A stretch of DNA of 5,292 nucleotides from an uncultured Alphaproteobacteria bacterium (lineage in GTDB: Bacteria > Pseudomonadota > Alphaproteobacteria > Micavibrionales > Micavibrionaceae). The notes under the pieces were generated by a model. That model was not told where the DNA came from. It worked only from the letters and a program-made list of their open reading frames with translations, and did no database searches. The stretch lies in NCBI GenBank assembly GCA_937124505.1, contig CAKZKV010000088.1, positions 1-5,292 of the forward strand, in the 5' to 3' direction. Every line of letters starts with the position of its first letter. The stretch's first letter is position 1. Below, piece by piece: positions 1 to 5,292 of the stretch. Both the position numbers and the translations under genes were made by a program.

Positions 1-44
1 AATGTGCAGAGCATAAACGCCACAAACAGGAAGAGTCTGGTCAT
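1..44 (-). CDS. Second solute-binding protein gene, 5' end only (cut by window edge)
   Basis: Only the first 14 codons are in the window, reading MTRLFLFVAFMLCT, which is the n- and h-region of a Sec signal peptide. It differs from the start of the neighbouring complete solute-binding protein gene at one residue (Leu instead of Ile at position 4). The AAGGAA ribosome binding site (53-58) with 8-base spacing is also conserved. The start codon lies 38 bases beyond the stop codon of the complete gene, on the same strand, so the two are probably co-transcribed and the complete copy is promoter-proximal. The rest of the gene is outside the window. I infer a paralogous extracytoplasmic solute-binding protein from the duplicated head alone; whether the remainder is intact or diverged cannot be seen. 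Confidence 0.72.
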   Translation of the reverse strand, partial: MTRLFLFVAFMLCT

Positions 45-78
45 TTGGGAGGTTCCTTATAAGGTTTGATGTATAAAG
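1..78. repeat. Direct repeat, copy A of the duplicated gene head and leader
   Basis: Positions 1-78 match 882-959 at 72 of 78 bases without gaps. The differences are at 35, 51, 63, 66, 69 and 75. The similarity ends at about 79, four bases beyond the stop codon of the complete solute-binding gene (83-85). The repeat therefore includes signal-peptide codons, ribosome binding site and about 34 bases of untranslated leader, but not the promoter found upstream of copy B. It is most simply the junction of a tandem gene duplication. Confidence 0.9.
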
Positions 79-82
79 TTGT

Positions 83-925
83 TTATTCCGGTACGGCGTA
101 GGGCTTGGAGATGGGGAATAAGTCTGAGCTGTTTTCAATATGTCTTGCGATTGTTTTTTCTATAAATCCTGTATCTGAAAGACTTAAAAGAGCCGTATTT
201 ATAAACTCCTTCATTTTCATGTCTCCTAAAGGAACTGCGGCTGTAGCAGGGAAGACACGCAAAGGTTTTGCAGCAACACGTTTAAGCGTTCCGGGGTTGG
301 ATCGCATAAACATGCCTGCATAAACAGGTTCTCCGACAATAGCATCCGCTTTTTTGCCTGTTACGGATAGCATCATTTGAGCGGTATCGGTCAGACCGCC
401 GTTATCCATTCTTTGAGATTTTGGAAAGTGTTCTCTTGCAAGAATTTCAATAAGATCGCCATCCTTTACTATAAACGATATATTTTCATTATTTAGAGAT
501 TCGTATGGATTTTTTTCGAAACGATGATCATCCGCTCTTATATAAACGTAAAAAGGGACATAGATGAAGGGCATCAAAAAAGAAGCATGTTTTGCGCGTG
601 CTACTGTATAACTTAATGGAGTACAGAGTATATCTACCCGTCCTGTTTTAAGGCTTTCAAACAGAACATCTGATCCTAGTTCTTCTGCCCAGATAATCTT
701 GAGCCCTGCCTGATCTGCCAGTTCATGAAAAATGTCTGGATAAATGCCTTCAAACTCTCCTGTAACCAGGTTTTTATGAATGTAAGGGGGATAGTTTTGA
801 TACCCACAACGGATTGTTCCTGTGCGCATCACGCGGTCGTAAACGCTTTCTTTTTCTTCTGCGAAAGAGGATTGCGGGGAGAATGTGCAGAGCATAAACG
901 CCACAAACAGGAAGATTCTGGTCAT
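83..925 (-). CDS. Periplasmic solute-binding protein, family 3 (amino-acid-binding type)
   Basis: The product is a 280-residue secreted protein that would bind a small polar solute in the periplasm and deliver it to an ABC importer. The first 22 residues form a Sec signal peptide with a hydrophobic core (IFLFVAFMLCTF) and a likely cleavage after SFA. Cys13 is not in a lipobox, so I do not call a lipoprotein. The mature part opens with the family 3 signature GTIRCGYQNYPPY (36-48). It continues with GEFEGIYPDIFHELADQ (56-72), the usual segment shaping the ligand site, then TGRVDIL (94-100) and an arginine at 110 ahead of a hydrophobic FLMPFIYVPF stretch. In this family the corresponding arginine commonly contacts the ligand carboxylate. 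ADAIVGEP (193-200) fits the second lobe. Length matches the family (250-300). The start is supported by AAGGAA at 934-939, 8 bases upstream. No permease or ATPase gene is visible, so an orphan binding protein or sensor-type role is also possible. The ligand cannot be told from sequence. Confidence 0.88.
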   Translation of the reverse strand: MTRIFLFVAFMLCTFSPQSSFAEEKESVYDRVMRTGTIRCGYQNYPPYIHKNLVTGEFEGIYPDIFHELADQAGLKIIWAEELGSDVLFESLKTGRVDILCTPLSYTVARAKHASFLMPFIYVPFYVYIRADDHRFEKNPYESLNNENISFIVKDGDLIEILAREHFPKSQRMDNGGLTDTAQMMLSVTGKKADAIVGEPVYAGMFMRSNPGTLKRVAAKPLRVFPATAAVPLGDMKMKEFINTALLSLSDTGFIEKTIARHIENSSDLFPISKPYAVPE

Positions 926-959
926 TTGGGATGTTCCTTATAAAGTCTGTTGTATCAAG
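882..959. repeat. Direct repeat, copy B (head and leader of the complete solute-binding gene)
   Basis: This is the partner of the copy at 1-78, with 72 of 78 bases identical and a constant offset of 881. It spans the first codons of the complete gene and its leader. Similarity stops at about 960, just before the -10 element of the predicted promoter, so the promoter itself is not part of the duplicated stretch. Confidence 0.9.
934..939 (-). promoter_or_regulatory. Ribosome binding site of the solute-binding protein gene
   Basis: On the minus strand this reads AAGGAA and lies 8 bases before the ATG at 925. The same hexamer at the same spacing precedes the duplicated gene head (53-58), which supports both starts. 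Confidence 0.7.
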
Positions 960-961
960 GA

Positions 962-990
962 ATAAAAAATCATCAGTGGTAAATTGTCAA
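962..990 (-). promoter_or_regulatory. Sigma-70-type promoter for the solute-binding protein gene
   Basis: Read on the minus strand, a perfect TTGACA (-35, at 985-990) is followed after 17 bases by TTTTAT (-10, at 962-967), which matches TATAAT at four of six positions. This would start transcription near 955 and give a short leader of about 30 bases. It lies between the divergent solute-binding and sppA genes. No equivalent element is visible in the 38 bases before the duplicated gene head at 44, so both copies may depend on this promoter. Assignment is by eye only. Confidence 0.5.
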
Positions 991-1101
991 TGTTGTTGAT
1001 TGAAGAAAAGATTTTGCCCTCTGTGGTTTAAAAATACCACCATGTAACACATGAAGGCTTTTCCATTTGACGTTTTTTTGAAAAATCGCCAGAGTACGGG
1101 A

Positions 1102-3000
1102 ATGAAGAAAAAATCAACGCTGTTTTACAAGCCCGCTCCGAAAGACCTGCCAAAGCCAAAACGGAAATGGATTGTTTTACCCGTTTTGTGGAGAGCGGTG
1201 AAATATACCTGTATGTCAATCGGTGCTGCGATTCTGATCTCTTTACTCCTTGGGTTTTTTATCACTTCGGCGATTTTGGAAGAAACAAAAATGGCAAATA
1301 CCTTGCCAAAGCAAATGATCCTGTTTTACCGTTTGGACGGTGCCATTCATGAAGGGCCGCCAAAGTCAGGTTTTGATACGTTTGGCCCACATCGTCCGTC
1401 CTTGCAGGACATCATCGGCGCGCTGGAGCAAGCGGAAACAGACCAGCGTGTGAAAGCCTTTATTATGTCTGTTCGTAGTAGTGAACTGGCGATCTCCCAG
1501 ATACAGGAATTGCGGCAGGCGGTACAAAAATTCCGCGAAAACAGCGGCAAGCCCGCCTATATTTATTCCATGTCTTATGGCGAAGCCGGACAGGGTCTTG
1601 CGCTTTATTCACTGGCAACGGCGTTTGATGAAATCTGGTTGTCGCCGCTGGGATCGGTTTCCGTGAACGGTATTCGTCTGGAACAACCATACATGCGCGG
1701 GTTGCTGGACAAGCTCGGCATTACGCCTGAGTTTTTCCAGCGCGAGGAGTACAAAGGCGTGTTTGAGAATTTCATGAACAAGGACATGTCGGAACCATCC
1801 CGCGAGTCTTTGCAAGCCCTGACCAAAAGTTTCGGTAAGGAATTTATCGCCAGTATTTTAACGCTCCGTCCTCAAGTTGCCGAAGGCAACGATCTTGGCG
1901 GATTGATTGATAAAGGCTTCTTTCTGGACACGGAAGCGGCAGAACTCAAACTTGTAGACCGCGTGGAATATGGTGATGTTCTGCTGGATGAGTTGCGCAA
2001 AAAGCTCGGCGGCAACGTGAAGGACAAAACGCCGGAACTTGTGCGTATCTCCCGTTATGTCACGCCTGCGGAAGAGGTTCATACCAAACAGCATGATATT
2101 GCTGTCATTTATATTCAGGGGCCGATCCTTGTTCTTGGTGAAGGTGAAGAAGGTACGGGGCTTTTAGGGACAACGTCCAACAGCGCGGATGAAATCGCCC
2201 GCACGATTGTCAACGCTGCTGAAGACCCTCTGGTTAAATCTATCGTCATTCGTGTGGACAGTCCGGGAGGATCGCCAACAGCTTCCGAACTCATTCGCCG
2301 CGCAATTGTCCGCGCCAAGGAAAAAGGCAAACCTGTGATTGTTTCCATGGGATCTATGGCGGCATCCGGCGGTTACTGGGTTTCTGCACCGGCAAATCAT
2401 ATTTTTGCCTTGCCGGGAACCATTACCGGCTCTATCGGGGTTGCCGGCGGAAAGGCCAGCTTTGGCGGTCTTTGGGACAAGATTGACGTCAACTGGGATC
2501 ATGTCGGGTTTGGCAAGAATTCCGGCATGTATTCGGTCAACTCTACCTTTTCCGAGTCAGAGAAAGAACGCATCAATGCGTCGATGGACCGCACATATGA
2601 TATGTTTCTGGACGTTGTCGCCGAAGGCCGCATGATGAAACGGGATGATGTGCGCGACGTTGCCAAAGGCCGCGTCTGGTCCGGTGCGCAGGCCGCCGAA
2701 AACGGCCTTGTTGATGAACTTGGCAGTTTGAACGATGCCCTGGATTATGCCGCAAAAAGTGCCGGTTACAAAAGCCGCAAGGATATGAACGTCACGATCC
2801 TGCCGAAGCCGAAAACCGCGCTGGAAGAAGTTCTTGAGCTTCTGCAGAAGTCCGCAGGCATTCCTTTCTTTTTGCAACAGCAGGCGGCTTTCTGGTCGTT
2901 TTTGACAACGGGAGAGCGGAAGCAGATTTTGCAGGATGCTGCCGTGCTGCATGAGGGGGGAGATGTTCTGATTTATGATCCTGCCCCAACGTTGCGCTAG
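1102..3000 (+). CDS. sppA: Signal peptide peptidase SppA, two-domain (67 kDa) type, family S49
   Basis: SppA is a membrane-anchored serine peptidase that degrades signal peptides left after secretion. It uses a Ser/Lys dyad split over two tandem S49 domains, and its active site faces the periplasm. Positions here count from an upstream ATG at 1051 (649 residues). A basic tail (KPKRKW) precedes one membrane segment at about 52-75. The N-terminal domain carries DEIWLSPLGSVSVNG (193-207) and the catalytic lysine K235 in EEYKGVFENFM. The C-terminal domain carries RVDSPGGSP (401-409), the nucleophile S439 in MGSMAASGGYW, then GTITGSIGV (456-464) and AENGLVDELG (549-558). The K-to-S distance (204) is close to that of the E. 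coli enzyme (K209, S409), and the length matches (618 there). I prefer the ATG at 1102 (632 residues) because the 1051 ATG has no ribosome binding site, whereas AGAG sits 7 bases before 1102 and MKKKS is a typical beginning. The 1051 start remains possible. The gene is divergent from the solute-binding gene and convergent with the HAD gene. Confidence 0.95.
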   Translation: MKKKSTLFYKPAPKDLPKPKRKWIVLPVLWRAVKYTCMSIGAAILISLLLGFFITSAILEETKMANTLPKQMILFYRLDGAIHEGPPKSGFDTFGPHRPSLQDIIGALEQAETDQRVKAFIMSVRSSELAISQIQELRQAVQKFRENSGKPAYIYSMSYGEAGQGLALYSLATAFDEIWLSPLGSVSVNGIRLEQPYMRGLLDKLGITPEFFQREEYKGVFENFMNKDMSEPSRESLQALTKSFGKEFIASILTLRPQVAEGNDLGGLIDKGFFLDTEAAELKLVDRVEYGDVLLDELRKKLGGNVKDKTPELVRISRYVTPAEEVHTKQHDIAVIYIQGPILVLGEGEEGTGLLGTTSNSADEIARTIVNAAEDPLVKSIVIRVDSPGGSPTASELIRRAIVRAKEKGKPVIVSMGSMAASGGYWVSAPANHIFALPGTITGSIGVAGGKASFGGLWDKIDVNWDHVGFGKNSGMYSVNSTFSESEKERINASMDRTYDMFLDVVAEGRMMKRDDVRDVAKGRVWSGAQAAENGLVDELGSLNDALDYAAKSAGYKSRKDMNVTILPKPKTALEEVLELLQKSAGIPFFLQQQAAFWSFLTTGERKQILQDAAVLHEGGDVLIYDPAPTLR

Positions 3001-3722
3001 GCCGCTTTTTCTGTGTAGAGTTTATTCAGGACATCAAGCATGTCTTCGTAGCTGACAAGGCGTTGCTCCGGCCTCAGTTTCAGTTTTTTTCCTTCAATGA
3101 AGGCCTGCAACGAGGCGTTCAGCCCATAGGCAAACGGCACAATCCGGCAGGGCAAAAGCTGCTCCGCCGCATGCGTTGCCTGAATGTCTTTCCAGCGGTC
3201 GCCGATATACCAGATCACATCGTCTCGCGTGGGCCGCAGAAACAAATTGTCAGTCACGCGCAAGATCGCCTCCGGGTTGGGCTTGGCTTTTTCGATGTCT
3301 TCCCGGAAAATCGTGGCCTGAAAGTATTTTTGCAGATCAAAGGTTTGCAGGATATCATGGCCATAGCCCTTGCCCATACCATTACTGGCAATGCCGACCG
3401 GAATGTCCCGCGCTTTCAGGAATTCCAGAACATCAATAATTTTCGGGCAGGGCTCGACAATCTGGTCCACCTCTTTCCGGCGCAGGAAGTGAATCGCCCG
3501 GTGGACGAGCAGGCGGCGCTTTTTCACGTCGCCACGGTTGACGACGCCCTTGAACGGTTCGCGAGTGCGCAGCCCAAAACGGCGCGTGATGAAACCACCG
3601 ATTTTGTATGACAGATCGTCCAGCCCCTCCAGAACGTTTAAAACCCATGGATTCATGTGGCGGACGACTGTGCCGTCCATATCAAAAATTACAATCGTCG
3701 GCGGAGGAATGTTGATAGCCAT
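2997..3722 (-). CDS. HAD-superfamily hydrolase, probable small-molecule phosphatase (subfamily IA-like)
   Basis: All four haloacid-dehalogenase motifs are present. Residues are counted from an alternative upstream ATG at 3752. Motif I is VIFDMDGTVV with nucleophile D24 and acid D26. Motif II is IASNG with S123. Motif III is KAKPNP with K157. Motif IV is YIGDRWKDI with D185 and D189. The roughly 90 residues between motifs I and II are mostly helical and basic and fit a C1 cap, as in phosphoglycolate-phosphatase-like enzymes that hydrolyse phosphate monoesters in the cytoplasm with Mg2+. The substrate cannot be named. I chose the ATG at 3722 (241 residues) because a purine-rich AAAGAG lies just upstream and the protein then begins MAINIPPPTIVIFDMDGT. 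The 3752 start has no ribosome binding site. The stop overlaps the convergent sppA stop (shared CTAG). The gene follows the broken nadD-like gene on the same strand after about 86 bases. Confidence 0.88.
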   Translation of the reverse strand: MAINIPPPTIVIFDMDGTVVRHMNPWVLNVLEGLDDLSYKIGGFITRRFGLRTREPFKGVVNRGDVKKRRLLVHRAIHFLRRKEVDQIVEPCPKIIDVLEFLKARDIPVGIASNGMGKGYGHDILQTFDLQKYFQATIFREDIEKAKPNPEAILRVTDNLFLRPTRDDVIWYIGDRWKDIQATHAAEQLLPCRIVPFAYGLNASLQAFIEGKKLKLRPEQRLVSYEDMLDVLNKLYTEKAA

Positions 3723-3808
3723 CTCTACTCTTTTTGAAGCATGTTTTCGCAAACGTGTCGAGCAGGAAGATTTTTAAGGAACGCTTTTTGCGCCTGACTT
3801 CAACAAGA

Positions 3809-4325
3809 TCAGGTTTGCTCGAAGTTAAACACACCTCGATCAAGGATGAACGCGGTCAACTCATCCGGAAGGCCGTGAATATGGGGTTCGCGTTTTTCCA
3901 GACTGTTGCGGATGCGTGAAGAGCTAATCCGTTGTCCATCCAGATCAGACCGTCCCATTGTTGGAAGATCCAATGCATTATCCAATGTTGCGTGAGCACT
4001 TTTGATTTTGTTGGCAATTGCAAAGGCTACTGATGCTGCCAGTCTGGAGGAATTTGTTAATGGATGGAGAATCTCATTGACCAGTGCCAGGCTTGCAATG
4101 GCTATGCGCATACGCGTATGAAAGTCATTGCCGCATACAATATGGAAGGCCTTTGTTGGATTTGTCTCAGATAATTCGTCGAGAACCCATTTGATGGATC
4201 TTAATTGTTGAAGGGGCGAGGTTTGAAGATTTCTTGCCGCATCACTTACGTGCAGCTGTTTCCACATGTCCTTCATGTGGGGGATTAAAAGACCCGAACA
4301 TTAAGCCAATATGCGTTTTATCCAT
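3809..4325 (-). pseudogene. nadD: Broken nicotinate-nucleotide adenylyltransferase-like gene (frame change and probable internal deletion)
   Basis: NadD adenylates nicotinate mononucleotide in NAD synthesis. The start of such an enzyme is readable from the ATG at 4325: 27 codons reading MDKTHIG, then LMFGSFNPPHEGH with the HxGH nucleotide-binding motif, ending in AARK and a TGA at 4242-4244. The rest lies in another frame. From about 4250 down to 3809 it encodes VSDAARNLQTSP, then FHIVCGND (the equivalent of the GaDn segment), then ISSSRIRNSL (ISSTxIR-type ATP motif). It ends with LPDELTAFILDRGVF, which resembles the usual NadD ending. Joined, the parts give about 170 residues. The segment of roughly 30-40 residues normally between HxGH and this point (including the VWW/PQNP-like region) is absent, so a deletion is likelier than a single-base slip. 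A 155-codon ORF from an ATG at 4276 exists, but its first residues are an out-of-frame reading of the HxGH region and cannot be an active enzyme. A working nadD is expected elsewhere in the genome. Another nucleotidyltransferase family is possible. Confidence 0.68.
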
Positions 4326-4416
4326 TGGTTTAATTGCTTTAAAAATAGTGTAATTCTGAAATTTACTATAATTTCAAAGAAAAAGTAAATAAAAAACAGA
4401 TGTCTAGGCGAGACTC

Positions 4417-4575
4417 TTAAGGATATGTTTCAATATGGGATAAAATATGTTGTACAACCAGCCCCGCTGCTTCATACATTTTTTCCGGGGGTGTCCTGAT
4501 CGTAAAGGTCTTAGAGGTTTTTGGTTTTGTAAAATCGAACCCAAGATCACCGGATTCATCAAGGTAAATAAACAT
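4417..4575 (-). pseudogene. DUF3800 N-terminal fragment, 52 codons, chimeric or truncated
   Basis: The ORF begins MFIYLDESGDLGFDF and goes on with TKPKTSKTFTI. This is the typical first strand and acidic motif (xIYxDESGDxG, followed by a TSK/FxI strand) of DUF3800 proteins, a family of unproven function often found in accessory DNA and thought to have an RNase H-like fold. After residue 26 the expected hydrophobic strand and following helices are absent. The frame instead reads RTPPEKMYEAAGLVVQHILS and stops after 52 residues, whereas full DUF3800 proteins have roughly 200-260. I saw no continuation in the other two minus-strand frames. It is either a remnant whose 3' part was replaced by other DNA, or a small protein using a DUF3800 head. 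No strong ribosome binding site precedes the ATG. This head type differs from that usually paired with the C-terminal fragment at 4875. Confidence 0.6.
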
Positions 4576-4632
4576 TTACTCATGTTACGTATGTAAGGGC
4601 GAATTGGTCAATGTTCTTTGGAATTAATTTAT

Positions 4633-4674
4633 CTGGATTGCTTCGTTGGCCTTTCAGGCCGCCTCGCAATGACG
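4633..4674. repeat. Short palindromic dispersed-type repeat (CTGGATTGC ... GCAATGACG)
   Basis: The element is bounded by CTGGATTGCTTCG on the left and CCTCGCAATGACG on the right. Its outer arms ATTGC (4637-4641) and GCAAT (4666-4670) are complementary, and the core is a perfect 5-bp hairpin GGCCT-TTC-AGGCC (4648-4660). On the minus strand it reads GTCATTGCGAGG ... AAGCAATCCAG, a sequence type I recall as a dispersed intergenic palindrome in several bacterial genomes, including Rickettsiales and other alphaproteobacteria. Only one copy lies in this window, so its repetitive nature is inferred from that recollection. Confidence 0.6.
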
Positions 4675-4827
4675 CGGAGAGGGTGTCGGGGTCGTTTTCG
4701 TATAAATACTCAATGCGATATAATAAGATTTATTTCCTAATTCGTCAAAATCGATATTCGCTATTAGCGAAATATCACTTGTAATTTCTCTACAATATGC
4801 TATATTTAAATTATAAGGATTGGGCAT
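4654..4827 (-). CDS. Small hypothetical ORF, 57 aa, with a repeat-derived C-terminus
   Basis: I do not recognise the product. It begins MPNPYNLNIAYCREI and includes DFDELGNKSYYIALSIYTKT, a composition that looks like real protein (alternating hydrophobic and polar residues, no low complexity). The frame is open upstream of the ATG for seven more codons (SSDVDRE) to a TAG at 4849-4851. The last six residues, RHCEAA, and the stop are encoded entirely by the palindromic repeat at 4633-4674. This suggests the repeat landed in or replaced the end of an older gene. No good ribosome binding site is present (GGGA abuts the ATG). It may be the tail of a decayed gene rather than an expressed protein. 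It lies between the two DUF3800 fragments, on the same strand. Confidence 0.35.
   Translation of the reverse strand: MPNPYNLNIAYCREITSDISLIANIDFDELGNKSYYIALSIYTKTTPTPSPRHCEAA
4753..4776. other. Strong short hairpin inside the small hypothetical ORF
   Basis: GATAT-TCGCT, loop ATT, AGCGA-A-ATATC forms a 10-bp stem with one bulged A (4771). Read on the minus strand it is followed by GATTTTG, a poor U-tract. It lies about 100 bases beyond the stop of the DUF3800 C-terminal fragment and could be a weak terminator for it. It also falls within the small ORF, so it could be incidental. Confidence 0.3.
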
Positions 4828-4874
4828 TTCCCGGTCGACATCTGAGCTCTAGATTACTGGGGCTCTTTTGTTTT

Positions 4875-5292
4875 TCAGGGGAAAATTTTCTTAGCATAAA
4901 TTTTATCTTCTATTATATTCCAAGCTCGGTTTTCTTGATGTGGTTTTAAAGTTTTTAATCCTATAGGTCTCGCCACTAAATCAGATATTTGAAGCCCTGC
5001 TAAGTTAGTATTTTTTGAAACAAAGAAAGATTGAAAGTTTACACATTTAAAATCCATTCGTTTCCACCCCCAACTTCCTTCATTGTCACATATTCTCCTA
5101 AATTCCAATTCTAACTCTTTATCTTCTTTAGCGCCCCGACTTTCAATTATAATAGGTACGGTTGAGTCTTTTTGATTCATATCATTTAAATATTTCAAAG
5201 TTTTCTCCATGCAAAATAACAAAGATATTTCATATGGATTAAATAGTGTAGTCACGAGATACTAGCCCAAAGCGCGATGCATCTGATTTGCA
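4875..5292 (-). pseudogene. DUF3800 protein, C-terminal half, interrupted by an in-frame TAG and cut by the window edge
   Basis: Translation from the GTG at 5255 gives 126 residues with the hallmarks of the DUF3800 C-terminal half. These are NPYEISLLFCMEK (6-18), IIIESRGAKEDKELELEFRR (35-54), FFVSKNTNLAGLQISDLVARPIG (77-99, with the conserved D92) and PHQENRAW (105-112), ending KIFP. The N-terminal half, with the DESG motif, is missing. In the same frame a TAG at 5262-5264 comes three codons before the GTG, yet upstream of it the frame continues open to the window edge as ANQMHRALG, then stop, then YLVTTLFNPYE. This reads as one continuous domain split by a nonsense codon, so I treat it as a pseudogene. 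Internal re-initiation at GTG 5255 or ATG 5210 remains possible. The stretch between EDKIY and KIFP looks shorter than I expect for the family, possibly a small deletion. Base composition is distinctly AT-rich compared with sppA and the HAD gene. Confidence 0.7.

Noticed and set aside
2557..2952. Minus-strand ORF of 131 codons opposite the 3' part of sppA
   Set aside because: It is antisense to the well-conserved C-terminal part of SppA, with no family features and no plausible ribosome binding site.
3063..3611. Plus-strand ORF of 182 codons opposite the HAD gene
   Set aside because: It lies wholly antisense to a gene with all four HAD motifs, shows no recognisable motif, and its length is explained by the codon bias of the opposite strand.
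3723..3752. Ten-residue N-terminal extension (MRKHASKRVE) of the HAD protein
   Set aside because: There is no ribosome binding site before 3752, while a purine-rich stretch precedes the ATG at 3722, and HAD proteins usually begin shortly before motif I.
3753..3808. Terminator between the broken nadD-like gene and the HAD gene
   Set aside because: Only a 3-bp inverted repeat (CGC-TTTTT-GCG) is visible, which is too short to support a terminator.
4262..4280. Perfect 7-bp hairpin CCACATG-TCCTT-CATGTGG lying over the ATG at 4276, with AAGGA in the minus-strand loop, looking like a translational switch
   Set aside because: In the correct frame these bases encode Pro-His-Glu-Gly-His-Val, the HxGH motif of the adenylyltransferase. 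The symmetry follows from the two His codons around GAAGGA, and the ATG at 4276 is out of frame with the real start.
4348..4395. Possible minus-strand promoter upstream of the nadD-like gene (TATAGT at 4365-4370, TTGAAA at 4372-4377)
   Set aside because: TATAGT lacks an acceptable -35 box at proper spacing, and TTGAAA lacks a -10 box at 16-18 bases. Chance matches are common in such AT-rich DNA.
1..5292. CRISPR array, tRNA or rRNA genes, intact transposase
   Set aside because: Reading both strands I found no regularly spaced repeats, no tRNA-like T-arm and acceptor patterns, and no transposase motifs.

Overview
The window reads as part of a Gram-negative, probably alphaproteobacterial, chromosome. 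This rests on a secreted solute-binding protein with a Sec signal peptide, a full-length two-domain SppA peptidase anchored in the inner membrane, and a NadD-type N-terminus of proteobacterial style. A short palindromic repeat of the 'GTCATTGCGAGG...AAGCAATCCAG' kind is also present, and I recall such repeats from several alphaproteobacteria, Rickettsiales among them. The assignment below phylum level is an inference from memory and could be wrong.

Layout. Positions 1-960 carry a family 3 solute-binding protein gene on the minus strand. The first 44 bases are the beginning of a second, nearly identical gene downstream of it, so this is a tandem duplication cut by the window edge. A 78-base stretch covering leader, ribosome binding site and signal-peptide start is repeated at 72 of 78 positions. 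Positions 960-1100 are a divergent intergenic region with a good sigma-70-like promoter for the solute-binding gene. Positions 1102-3000 encode SppA on the plus strand with both catalytic residues visible. It converges with a HAD-family phosphatase gene (minus strand, 2997-3722), and the two stop codons share the tetranucleotide CTAG.

From about 3800 to the right edge the character changes. The reading frames are broken and, beyond about 4280, the DNA is visibly richer in A and T. On the minus strand one finds a broken nadD-like gene (3809-4325), whose ATP-binding HxGH motif lies in a different frame from the rest. Next come a 52-codon ORF that starts like a DUF3800 protein and then diverges, and a palindromic repeat that supplies the last codons of an unidentified 57-codon ORF. 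Last is the C-terminal half of another DUF3800 protein, with an in-frame TAG just upstream. This looks like a decaying accessory segment rather than a working system.

How the genes work together: SppA would clear cleaved signal peptides and other membrane-associated peptides. The solute-binding proteins would scavenge a small polar solute in the periplasm, but their permease and ATPase are not in view. The HAD enzyme probably dephosphorylates a small metabolite. I find no clear operon-level link between these, and no CRISPR array, tRNA, rRNA or intact mobile element. I do not see a convincing new biological system. The most informative signals are the tandem duplication, the two DUF3800 fragments in permuted order, the split nadD and the repeat-derived ORF tail.
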